A stretch of DNA of 64,000 nt from assembly GCA_028554795.2 (NCBI GenBank), contig CM068839.1, positions 89,934,182-89,998,181 on the forward strand, written 5' to 3'. The number at the start of each line of letters is the position of its first letter. Position 1 is the stretch's first letter. Under the pieces are notes generated by a model that did not search any database, was not told the origin of the DNA, and was given only the letters and a program-made list of their open reading frames with translations. This stretch comes from Sinohyriopsis cumingii. Its lineage: Eukaryota; Mollusca; Bivalvia; Unionida; Unionidae. This document shows positions 56,040 through 64,000 of the stretch, piece by piece. Made by a program: the position numbers and the translations under genes.

Positions 56040-56385
56040 CAGCGCGAGAAGCTCCGCTTCCAATCATTAATTTACCTTTCATAGCCGATTTTACCATCCA
56101 TGAGGCCAATTTTTCTTTGAAGGATTTATCAGGAATAGCATTTAGCGCGTGAATTAATTTTACATCCGCGATATGACGCTGTTGCAGATCGCTACTTTTG
56201 TAGTAAGCAACATCATGAGCATGACACGCCTTATCGATAGCGTTTATTGGATACTCACCGGGTTTGGGCTGATTTTGATCATCGAGTCTAATATCTAATC
56301 GTGTTCCGGGGCCACAGTAGTTATATCCTGGGAGGTGCTTTTCTCCTGGATACTTTGCCCACGGTGTTCCGGGGAGTTTTGCCAA
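56032..56385 (-). CDS. Parvovirus VP1-like phospholipase A2 domain
   Basis: 117 codons from the first ATG in this frame. PLA2 hallmarks: LPGYNYCGPGTRLD (Ca-binding loop) and ACHAHDVAYY (His-Asp pair). In parvoviruses this fold breaches the endosome membrane during entry; a virion entry role here is inferred. The zinc-ribbon frame (56295-56573) overlaps and leads into it with a phase change at an A8 run. In fossil 2 both parts were evidently one gene. The product may therefore depend on frameshifting, or the gene may be newly broken. Confidence 0.75.
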   Translation of the reverse strand: MAKLPGTPWAKYPGEKHLPGYNYCGPGTRLDIRLDDQNQPKPGEYPINAIDKACHAHDVAYYKSSDLQQRHIADVKLIHALNAIPDKSFKEKLASWMVKSAMKGKLMIGSGASRAGN

Positions 56386-56573
56386 TTTGGCTGCGATGTC
56401 ACCTCCTCGCTTTTTTTTAAAACATCTCCGGGTCTAATAGAAATAAATCTAAATTTCTTTGTACCGCATTGTACACACTTACCAGTAAGCGCCGATCTGT
56501 TATTTCTTGTTGTAGCGGTTGTCATATCATTTGTGCCAGTACGCACTCTACACTTCACACAATATAGATCCAT
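56295..56573 (-). CDS. Zinc-ribbon domain, leads into PLA2 by phase change
   Basis: MDLYCVKCRV (C-x2-C) and GKCVQCGTKKFRF (second C-x2-C) form a zinc ribbon of the DUF5679-like type, often found at the start of PLV proteins. After the ribbon the frame runs through T8 on the plus strand (A8 in the mRNA, 56411-56418) and continues ~50 codons in a sequence without family resemblance. The sequence parallel to fossil 2 lies one base back, in the PLA2 frame. Confidence 0.7.
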   Translation of the reverse strand: MDLYCVKCRVRTGTNDMTTATTRNNRSALTGKCVQCGTKKFRFISIRPGDVLKKSEEVTSQPNWQNSPEHRGQSIQEKSTSQDITTVAPEHD

Positions 56574-56590
56574 AATTTATGTATAGAGAT

Positions 56591-57253
56591 ATGAATATAA
56601 TTGATTTTTCGGCGACTAAAACAAGAGAACCAGTTAAGCATGTTGCAGCGTTACCAAACTCGATCCGGATGATTATCATCGGACCATCTGGATCCGGCAA
56701 GACGCAATTGTTACTCAATTTAATAATGAGATGGATGAAGTGGGATAAGTTGTATTTGGTTGCTCCTAGCGTGGATGATCAACGATGCTACGAGGTGTTG
56801 AAAGATTTCAACGAGAATGCATCAGCGATCGCTAAAAAAAATGTTATTGAGTTTATTACGGATATCAATGATGCACCGGGTATTGATGATATTGATGGCG
56901 ACGTTAACAATCTAGTCGTGTACGATGATGTTATGTTAGACAATCAAAAAAACCCAGCTAGGATATTTTCCAGAGGCAGGCATAAAAACACTGACGTGAT
57001 ATATGTCACTCAACGATACACTCAGATTCCAAAAGTAATTAGAGACAACTGTAATATTCTTGCTGTGTTCAACGGCGTTGATACACACACGCTACGAAAT
57101 ATTTGGCAGACATGGTGCGGCGGTGACATGGACTTTAATGTTTTTCGAAACTTTTTTAGTCATGCTCAGTCGACCCCACATGGATTCGTAACGATAAATT
57201 TACATGATCCTCGGACACGATATCGTATCGGACTTGACCAAATATTCGGTTAG
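56591..57253 (+). CDS. FtsK/HerA-type (A32-like) genome-packaging ATPase
   Basis: 220 aa from ATG 56591 (MNIIDFSA); the frame is also open from 56579. Walker A IIGPSGSGKT at ~29-38, Walker B NLVVYDDVM near 111-119, then RGRHKNTDVIYVTQRYTQIP (sensor region with Gln) and a C-terminal HGFVTINLHDPRTRY. Length and motifs fit Polinton/NCLDV packaging ATPases. Ends 33 bp before the right ITR. Fossils 1 and 2 retain it beside their ITR. Confidence 0.9.
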   Translation: MNIIDFSATKTREPVKHVAALPNSIRMIIIGPSGSGKTQLLLNLIMRWMKWDKLYLVAPSVDDQRCYEVLKDFNENASAIAKKNVIEFITDINDAPGIDDIDGDVNNLVVYDDVMLDNQKNPARIFSRGRHKNTDVIYVTQRYTQIPKVIRDNCNILAVFNGVDTHTLRNIWQTWCGGDMDFNVFRNFFSHAQSTPHGFVTINLHDPRTRYRIGLDQIFG

Positions 57254-57285
57254 TTGTAAATAATTTTCATTGTAAATAACCACTT

Positions 57286-57529
57286 AGCAGCAGAGGGGGC
57301 GATGACATCGACGCGGGACGCCCGATGATTACCACGGGAAAACACCAACGAGATGTTGTGGCGAAATATAGCGTTTTCGAGTAAAAAACGCTAAGGCTCC
57401 ATTTGCCAAACGGAGACTTTATTTTTTTTTTGTTCGAAAAGTGAGATTTCGAAGGAAGGCTCTATTTGTCGTTTTAAAGCCTCAATCAAATTTTGTCTAA
57501 AAAGTTGTCGGATTCGCCCCTCTGCTGCT
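57286..57529. repeat. Right ITR of the young element
   Basis: Reverse complement of 42706-42950 with one fewer base in the G run. The inner end starts AGCAGCAGAGGGGGCGATGA and the outer end finishes CGCCCCTCTGCTGCT. Confidence 0.95.
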
Positions 57530-57534
57530 TATAA
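57530..57534. repeat. Target-site duplication TATAA (right)
   Basis: Matches 42701-42705. The fossil integrase resumes here. Confidence 0.88.
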
Positions 57535-58198
57535 AGAGGCAGAGCCGCAATCAACTAAAACATCTTCTGAAGTAGCTGATGCATTTGAACGAATTTATCA
57601 ACGAGGTGGTCTGCGATGGCCACAACTATTACAGGTTGATCCTGGTAAGGAATTTCTTGGTCCGGTATCATCGTTGATGAAACGACATGATGCAAAAATA
57701 TGACGAGGGCATACTGCAATTCACCGTGATCAGGCAATTGTTGAACGATTTAATCGAACACTTGCTGAGCGGTTATTTGGATATCAATACGCAAAGGAAT
57801 TTATTCAAGATAAAAGATCTCGCGAATGGGTCGCAAGATTACCAAGCGTGATAACTGCATTAAATAATGAGATTATACGAACAACCAACATGAAACCCAT
57901 TAATGCAATTACAAAAAAATATATATCAATACAACGAAAGGATATTGAAAAACAAAAAATACTGGGTGATGTTACAGTTAGATATTTATATGAACCGGGT
58001 GAACTTGAATTTGGTAAAGCGAGAGCAACTGATCCTATTTGGAGTGTTACCACACACAAAATATCCAACGTGACAAGATCCTCAGGTAGACCTGCAATCT
58101 ACAGATTAGATTTAACTGCTCCTCAACGTGGATTTACACGTGAACAACTACAGGTGATTCGCGAGGATACACAACTACCACCGCGATCACTTAACTAG
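57530..58198 (+). pseudogene. Integrase, 3' part (fossil 2)
   Basis: Continues the gene cut at 42705: an AEVP-like region, VADAFERIYQRGG, VDPGKEF (second Asp), then a TGA (near 57701) replacing a codon, AIVERFNRTLAERL (catalytic Glu) and an open C-terminal half from 57848. The stop overlaps the stop of the replicase pseudogene exactly as in the young element. Confidence 0.88.
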
Positions 58199-61100
58199 CA
58201 CCCCGACGCCGATTACACTCGAGACAGGTCAACATAACATTTTCTCGTGTATGACCGCTACTACTATCTTTTCTGTCTACGGTAAATTGTCTTGAATTAT
58301 TATTCGAATACCTCCACAGCATTATACAATTACAACTTGCGCAATGATTATTCTGTTGCTGTTTTAACTCGATAATAAATTCAACATCAAGATCAAAGTC
58401 GCGTTTATTTTTTTTTATCAGATTGTTTATATCCGGTTAATTTTTTTCTTATTATATCACCATCCGTGATGATGCTGGTTTTATTAACGATTTCAGGAAT
58501 TATAATTCTTCGTAACTGAGATATTTTTCTAACCCTTGATACCGCTAAATAAACTAAATTTGACCATTCGATACGGTCATCCACGATCCAGACTCGTGTA
58601 TCAGAAATAGTTAATAGTCATAGCGTATCCCAACACCCATGGAGATTTATCCGCGCGTAATGCATCTTCGACAACACTGATATCAACAGCGACAATATCA
58701 TTTAATACCAGATTTTGTTTCTCAGTCTGCCCTGGAATATCAACATCAGTATTCTGTTTTCGTGTATCTGATGGCCTATAACATAACGGTACCGGTAATT
58801 CCGAATATTTTTCTTTATGTAGCTGAAATAACTGCCGTTGTAGAGTGTCTCTGATTATTTTTCTGCTTGCCACTATCAAATCGTCGGGTCTCCATAAATT
58901 TAAAAAATCGTTCATTGAGGTCTCTGAAATTACTCCGCGTATTATTTCACACTGAGTTTTGTTTGATTGTAGTCTGATTAATTTTTTGAACTCTTTTAAA
59001 TTTGCATCAAGAGCTCTATGATCATCAACTATTTCTTCGTAATAATCAACGAAATTCTTTAACCAATCATGTGGAGATGATCCAAGAAAAGGTGGCGGTT
59101 GACCATGATCGCCGCACATTATTATAGCCGTAATTTTCGTTGACAACGAGTTGAGAAACGTTTTTAATGTATCCACTGACACCGTGCAGATTTCATCCCA
59201 AATTATTATTTTAGGTATATATTTTTCTCCCATTCGTTCAGGAGTCCATGTATCCCCGCGCCACCGAAAGAAACTATGATACGTGCACGATTGTACTTGC
59301 CGTTGTTTCATCTCGCGTGCAAGTATATGTGTGGGTGTCAGTACGATCATATCTGAATTTCTGAAAACATTGATTGCTCGAGTCGTCTTGCTGCATCATC
59401 CACGTCCATTGAGATATACTGTCTTATATCTAGTTATTGGGTCACTCACCGACGGCGCTTTCGACATTTCTGATAATTTATTACATTTACGATAAAAATC
59501 TCTCATCGGAACATCTGCTGATTCTGTATAATTGTGTAATATTTCCTTTTTTATTCTCCACGAACTCCATCGTTCATCACTACTTATAAATTCCATAACA
59601 GATTCTAAATATTTACACGAAATATAAAACGAATCCGTTGCGACTCTGACTGCGGTCTCAGGAAATCTATTAATCATCGATAAAAGATTTATAGAAACAT
59701 AAGCCAACATAGAAGATCTTAAATGAGTATATTGCGGAGAAACATCATTTATGTAACTAACGATCGTGCCTAATTTTGTTCCGTCGGATAAATAAACACT
59801 TTCTCGATTTACAAATATATCTCTCGCTGTTGTATCAGCGATTATGAAATCGTATTCGGCATCATCTACAATTAATCGTGCGTAATGTCTTTTATGATCA
59901 TATGCCCCACCCTGAGTAAATTTACCTATAATTCTTCTACCGAGATCTTTTGCGGTTTTTTCGTTGTTTTAAGTTTATAATTTCGAGAATATTAGGAGCT
60001 TCTTTGATGATATCATCTTCGGAAACACCAGGACATTTTCCTTAAACTCGCTAATGACTGATAAAATCTGGCATGAGCAACCAAACTTCGGTCTGCGCGT
60101 GATACGATATAATTGCCTCACTGACAACCAACGATGTCAGTACCGCACAATTTAGCATATATCGTAATAAAACTATAGGTGCCCAACGTTTTTCACAAAG
60201 ATGTCTATCAAACCAAACATAACAAATTTGGTGGAGATTTTCGTTAAACTCGAATGATTCAACACAAGCGAATACAGTCAGATCAAAATCAGGTAATGGT
60301 CCATTAATTGCTACTCGCGTCATCTCGTTTGTAGGGTGACCAAATCTAGCAAAATATCCGGAACAATCTCCGTATCCTAGAAAACTTCCCGGATAACATG
60401 CAGCCGTATAAACTGAAATAACATCATTGTAATTATACTTGGTATTCCATAAGCCACCGTGTCCGTATTCGACGCAACTTGCGCGTACGTCCTCGAGTAA
60501 ATCATATCGTGTTGGTTTCCATGAATTTTTTCTCTAGCAAAATGAGCCGCAACAGATGGAACGGTAAAACAATTAGTAATTCGTCAGTATTTTCCTCGTG
60601 CTTGTACTTCGAAAACTTCTCCGCGAGATTTTTCATCTCGTCGTGGAGAGATTCTGTTCGGTATATTTCGTCGTTTGGTTTAACAAACTGATCAAATCCA
60701 CTTCCTCATCACTTTTAAATAACCATACCGATACAGGATCGTTTTTACTTATTTCGTTAATAAAATCAAACATGTCTCCGCGGTAAAATCTAACAGTTCG
60801 ATCACGTGGAAATATTGTTACTGCGCTGGTCCATGCGTGCGCGTTATGATCAATGATATTTATTGAAGCTCCTTTCGATTTATATTTTGATTCGTATAAC
60901 ATTTCTCTGGTTATCGTTGATACTGTTATTGGAAATTTTAATATTTTTCCTAATTCAGCAACATCTTTTATTGTAGCACCGGTATTTTTAACTGAATCAG
61001 CCCACGAGTTTATTTTTTCACGTCTTAAATCGGTTAATCCGTTTCCACGCATCGCGTTTGTAAAGTGTTCTATTACTCGTTCGGCCACACAATTCAGTCT

Positions 61101-61661
61101 TGAAAATTTCAGGGGCGCCAGTTTATCAACGCTGGGGTTTTTATTTATCTCATAGATTCCATAAATAACTGCTGTTACAGGGTACGCTCGCTCATAGTAC
61201 GGCTTATCGATACCAGTCAATAGACCCGGTCTGGAATTTCTACTTAATATGGCAATTTTGTTATTACCAAGGACAGGATCATATTTGTCATGGTTAATCC
61301 AACTATCTGTTTCTGTTAACACAATAAATTTTACTCTGAAGAAATATTTTTGATCGCCCTCGTACTAAGCGATGTAATTATTGATAGTTGCCGCTCGTTT
61401 GTCATTCATTGTAGCATCAACAACTTTGTCCTTGACAGAGTCGACACTGACTTCGTCAGCGTTGCGTATAATCGTGAACGTTGACCATACATGAGATGCG
61501 CCATCCGTGTGAAATTCTTTCTTGGCGTCATGAATTTTCGAGATCAAACTTTTATTTTTCGGATCAACCAGATCTCGTACTGGTAAGTCAGGAGATAATC
61601 TGTCGAGATTAAATTTATATTGAGAAGGCCTAGTTTGGGATAATCTCTCGAATTCGTTCAT
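58192..61661 (-). pseudogene. PolB-SF1 helicase-HNH replicase (fossil 2)
   Basis: Minus-strand homologue of 51578-55069 over its whole length, start MNEFERLS at 61661, C-terminal HNH at ~58200-58360. Motif C reads VATDSFYIS, closer to the canonical DTDS than the young copy's VAVDS. Breaks visible: frame loss at ~61370 and ~60640-60520, a lesion at ~59965, frameshift in the Walker A region (~59390), deletion at helicase motif V (~58600) and a frame change at ~58430. Open segments: 58601-59350, 59396-59710, 60051-60323, 60633-61322, 61365-61661. Confidence 0.88.
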
Positions 61662-61703
61662 ATAATTAAAACAGATATTTAAATAAAAAATATTATATAT
61701 ATG

Positions 61704-61969
61704 ATGAATCAGTGCAGTTGGCTCATGATCGGCTCAGTAACTCGCTGCAACAAATCCTGTAGAGGTGAATTTTGTTGGATGCCTTTACAAAGTATACGGC
61801 GGGGGAGTCTAGGACCAATACCGTGTCTGCGATGTGGTGCTGGAGTACGAGGAAAAACAGGATATGTGCAAAAGCGGTGGAAAACGGTTCAGAGAACTTA
61901 AGAGATATTATGACAAAAAAAAAAAATAACAGTGAAAACGCTATAAAATCCGTCGAGGATTATATATAA
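61704..61969 (+). pseudogene. Cysteine-rich protein (fossil 2)
   Basis: MNQCSWLM start, CNKSCRGEFC, IRRGSLGPIPCLRCGAGV. The frame shifts near 61865, after which the C-terminal basic part (RDIMTKKK) lies in another frame. Divergent from the replicase pseudogene as in the other copies. TAATTAAAAC is preserved upstream at ~61661-61671. Confidence 0.8.
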
Positions 61970-62012
61970 AGATTTCAGACAAACAATGATTTAAACGAAT
62001 AATTATTATATA

Positions 62013-62510
62013 ATGGAGCAAGAATTTGTGAGACATCCTATCATAACAAACTACGAGGCGAATCGTGATGGTGTCATTAGACACTGTAGGTTAAAAAGAC
62101 CAGTTGGTCATGTCATTAACACTGGTTATCTAGCGTTCACATACGAAGGGAAGAAGAAAAGTTATCTCTGTCATCGTTTCATCTACGAATGTTTCTTTGG
62201 AATGATCAAAGATGGTCTTGTGATCGATCACGTTGACGGTATAAAAACCAATAATAATTTATCCAATTTGCAAGCTATCTCACAGAGTGAGAATAATATA
62301 CGTGGTAATACTGGTAAATACTTAAAAATTGCAAGATCAGTTAAGTCTACAAATACAGAGACTGGTGAAGAAATAATATTTCGTTCGATGAATAATGCTG
62401 CCAGATATTTTGATATCTGCATGGCTTCAGTACAAAAAGTCGCAGAAAATATATATAAAACTGCTTTCTCAAAAAAATATAAACAGAAAATCACCTTCCG
62501 ATATCAATAA
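62013..62510 (+). CDS. HNH homing-type endonuclease (fossil 2 copy), open
   Basis: 165 aa, uninterrupted, in an otherwise broken element. YEANRDGVIRHCRLKRPVG, LCHRFIYECFFG, IDHVDGIKTNNNLSNLQAIS and FRSMNNAARYFDICMAS follow the 50668-51201 protein position by position, with all HNH residues kept. The last dozen residues differ. It could be preserved by chance because it is short, or by independent activity. Confidence 0.75.
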   Translation: MEQEFVRHPIITNYEANRDGVIRHCRLKRPVGHVINTGYLAFTYEGKKKSYLCHRFIYECFFGMIKDGLVIDHVDGIKTNNNLSNLQAISQSENNIRGNTGKYLKIARSVKSTNTETGEEIIFRSMNNAARYFDICMASVQKVAENIYKTAFSKKYKQKITFRYQ

Positions 62511-64000
62511 CTATCATCACTAGCAAGTATTATATTATTTATTTATTTATTTATTTATTTTTTTGTCAGAAATTCTCATTTTTATACTGCTTATTTTTCG
62601 ACTTGAGCGAAGGGAGGTAATTTTATGATAATATTGCTTTTCCCGGTAGATCATGATTTTTTATGGTCATAATTAGTTCGTTAATCATCTACATAGTAAT
62701 TAATAATATAACTGTACCCGTAGAAAGATATTTATAGTTTCTAACTTACAAAATATACGGTTATATGTAATACAGTATTTTAGATCTGCTACGGTATATC
62801 CGTGTGTTTTCTGCTCTATTCGTGAAACATCAATTTTTTTTTAACAGCGCACATTTATATATAAATACTGAAGACAGCGCATAAAATTGCATGTATATTT
62901 CAATTAAAATACAGAAAACCGAGTGCAATATGACATGTATATTTCAGCTTACCTTGCAGAAACCAGCGTGTAACTACATGTACTCACTGTCTACTCTGTA
63001 TCGATCGTGGCGGGTTAATTTTAGATCCACAGTGCAGGGATCCTGCATATAATTTTTTATTGACTCGATTACAGAAATACGAGCATAACAGTGTTTGGAA
63101 TTAAAAATCAGTTGCATTTTCCTTGTTCAGTGCAGAAATATATATAATATGTGTTTGTGTACGTATGCGTGGTTATTTATTTTCCTTTTTTATCGAGTAA
63201 TATTCACAACTAAATATTCCCTTTGACTATATTTGTCATGTGTTTTTCACGGATACAGATTTGTGTTTGTATTTACGAGTGGGAAATCTCGTAATTTCCT
63301 ATAATATATATTTCTGATACTTTCTCCATCCATGATATAAGTCTCAGATTGTTCTATCATGGATGGCGAATCTCGTAATTTGCGAGTTTCGCTATTGTTC
63401 TGAATCATAAGCGGCATAGTAAACAGGCAATTCCCTAATTATTTTTATTATCCAGAAAAATATTAGCTTTATAAATCTAAGTTGTTTGGTGAAAATATAT
63501 TGTATAAACGTATTTCTTGAGTTCAGAATTGTATTTTGAGCAAAAATACTTGAAATCAGTTCCTTTTCAATGATTATTACTATATATTAATTTCTAAAAC
63601 ATATGTTTGTAAGAAGGTTCGATAGCTCCGTTAGTAACGTATTGGACTGTGACGTTCGCGGCCCTGGATCGAACCCCACGACTGACAAATATTTCGGTGG
63701 ATTACGCATAATTGCGGTTTTTTTATATAAAACTGGGGCCCAGCCAGACCTCGAAACTTAACAGAACACCCCCTACCATGTCAAACGTGGTAGATACATG
63801 TTTTTGTATTTCCCATGGGTGATTATTGTGGGTGGGTGTGTTTCTGTTGAGCGTAGAGAATGGCCCCGTATATGTTTGTACTGTCCTTAATTAAGATTAT
63901 TATTCATTATGCATATAATCTGAGCTCGCTAAAACACTCGATTAAGGGTTCGTCATTCATTCATAATATATGTTGTGCTGTCCTTGAAACATTCCTCCGA
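62511..64000. other. AT-rich flank, no genes recognised
   Basis: A TTTA run at ~62540-62565 marks the end of recognisable virus homology. No capsid remnants, ITR or reading frames could be matched. One tRNA-like segment lies at 63617-63690, and AATCTCGTAATTT occurs near 63285 and 63370. Confidence 0.5.
63617..63690 (+). mobile_element. tRNA-derived SINE head or tRNA pseudogene
   Basis: GATAGCTCCGTTAGTAACGT resembles a pol III A box and CCTGGATCGAACCCCAC a B box, ~40 nt apart. No clean cloverleaf or TSD was established. Confidence 0.45.

Larger units (their letters stand above)
42706..57529. mobile_element. Young, near-intact Polinton/Maverick-like (PLV/adintovirus-like) element
   Basis: 14,824 bp bounded by ~245-bp ITRs starting AGCAGCAG, with TSD TATAA at 42701-42705 and 57530-57534. 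It carries the Polinton core set (family-B polymerase, rve integrase, adenain-like protease, A32-like ATPase, double-jelly-roll-type MCP, minor capsid protein) plus fibre, PLA2, HNH and helicase functions. The AG...CT ends and short TSD fit integrase-mediated insertion. Base composition is visibly richer in G+C and CpG than the flanking host DNA. Confidence 0.9.
40968..62510. mobile_element. Older Polinton-like element (fossil 2), interrupted by the young element
   Basis: Remaining order from the left: ITR (40968-41223), ATPase (-), zinc ribbon-PLA2 (+), integrase (+, split at 42705/57530), replicase (-), cysteine-rich protein (+), HNH (+). This is the inverse orientation of the young element's right half. 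The capsid genes and second ITR are absent; recognisable homology stops at about 62510. Almost all genes carry stops or frameshifts, and the copy is more AT-rich than the young one. Confidence 0.85.

Overview
This is a metazoan nuclear DNA window. It has an intron-split host gene, many minisatellites, tRNA-derived SINEs, LINE fragments and mostly AT-rich DNA. The repeat style suggests a marine invertebrate, possibly a mollusc, but that is inference. The first ~38 kb carries the C-terminal half of a plus-strand SLC49-family transporter gene that most resembles DIRC2/SLC49A4. Six exons are visible: 207-336, 4976-5084, 16588-16655, 19614-19732, 21582-21764 and 37686-37822. Its introns hold at least ten tandem-repeat arrays, including a ~5 kb array of a 50-bp unit, and several SINEs with clear target-site duplications (TSDs).

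The notable content is three generations of one lineage of Polinton/Maverick-like (adintovirus/PLV-like) virus elements. (1) A young, nearly intact 14.8 kb element at 42706-57529 has ~245-bp inverted terminal repeats (ITRs) that differ by one base in a G run, and a perfect 5-bp TSD (TATAA). It encodes a double-jelly-roll-type major capsid protein, a minor capsid/penton-like protein, a fibre-like coiled-coil protein, an adenain-like protease, small basic/hydrophobic core proteins, an A32-like packaging ATPase, a retroviral-type integrase, a zinc-ribbon plus phospholipase A2 unit, an HNH homing endonuclease, a cysteine-rich protein, and a large replicase combining a divergent family-B polymerase, an SF1 helicase and a C-terminal HNH domain. 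(2) That element sits inside the integrase gene of an older, inverted, decayed relative (40968 to ~62510) with the order ITR, ATPase, zinc ribbon-PLA2, integrase (split by the insertion), replicase, cysteine-rich protein, HNH. The capsid half is missing. (3) A more decayed relative (8651 to ~14110) keeps one ITR, the ATPase C-terminus and the cysteine-rich gene, but its replication module is an archaeo-eukaryotic primase plus UL9/origin-binding-type helicase, now broken by two SINEs and frameshifts.

In the young element the replicase, integrase, ATPase and PLA2 occupy the right half. The structural genes run leftward from the cysteine-rich gene to the left ITR as a closely packed minus-strand set. 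Most of them are preceded by a shared motif (TAATTGAAAAC-like) about 20-40 nt upstream of the ATG. Apart from one A8 homopolymer phase change between zinc ribbon and PLA2, its genes are open, so it may have inserted very recently.
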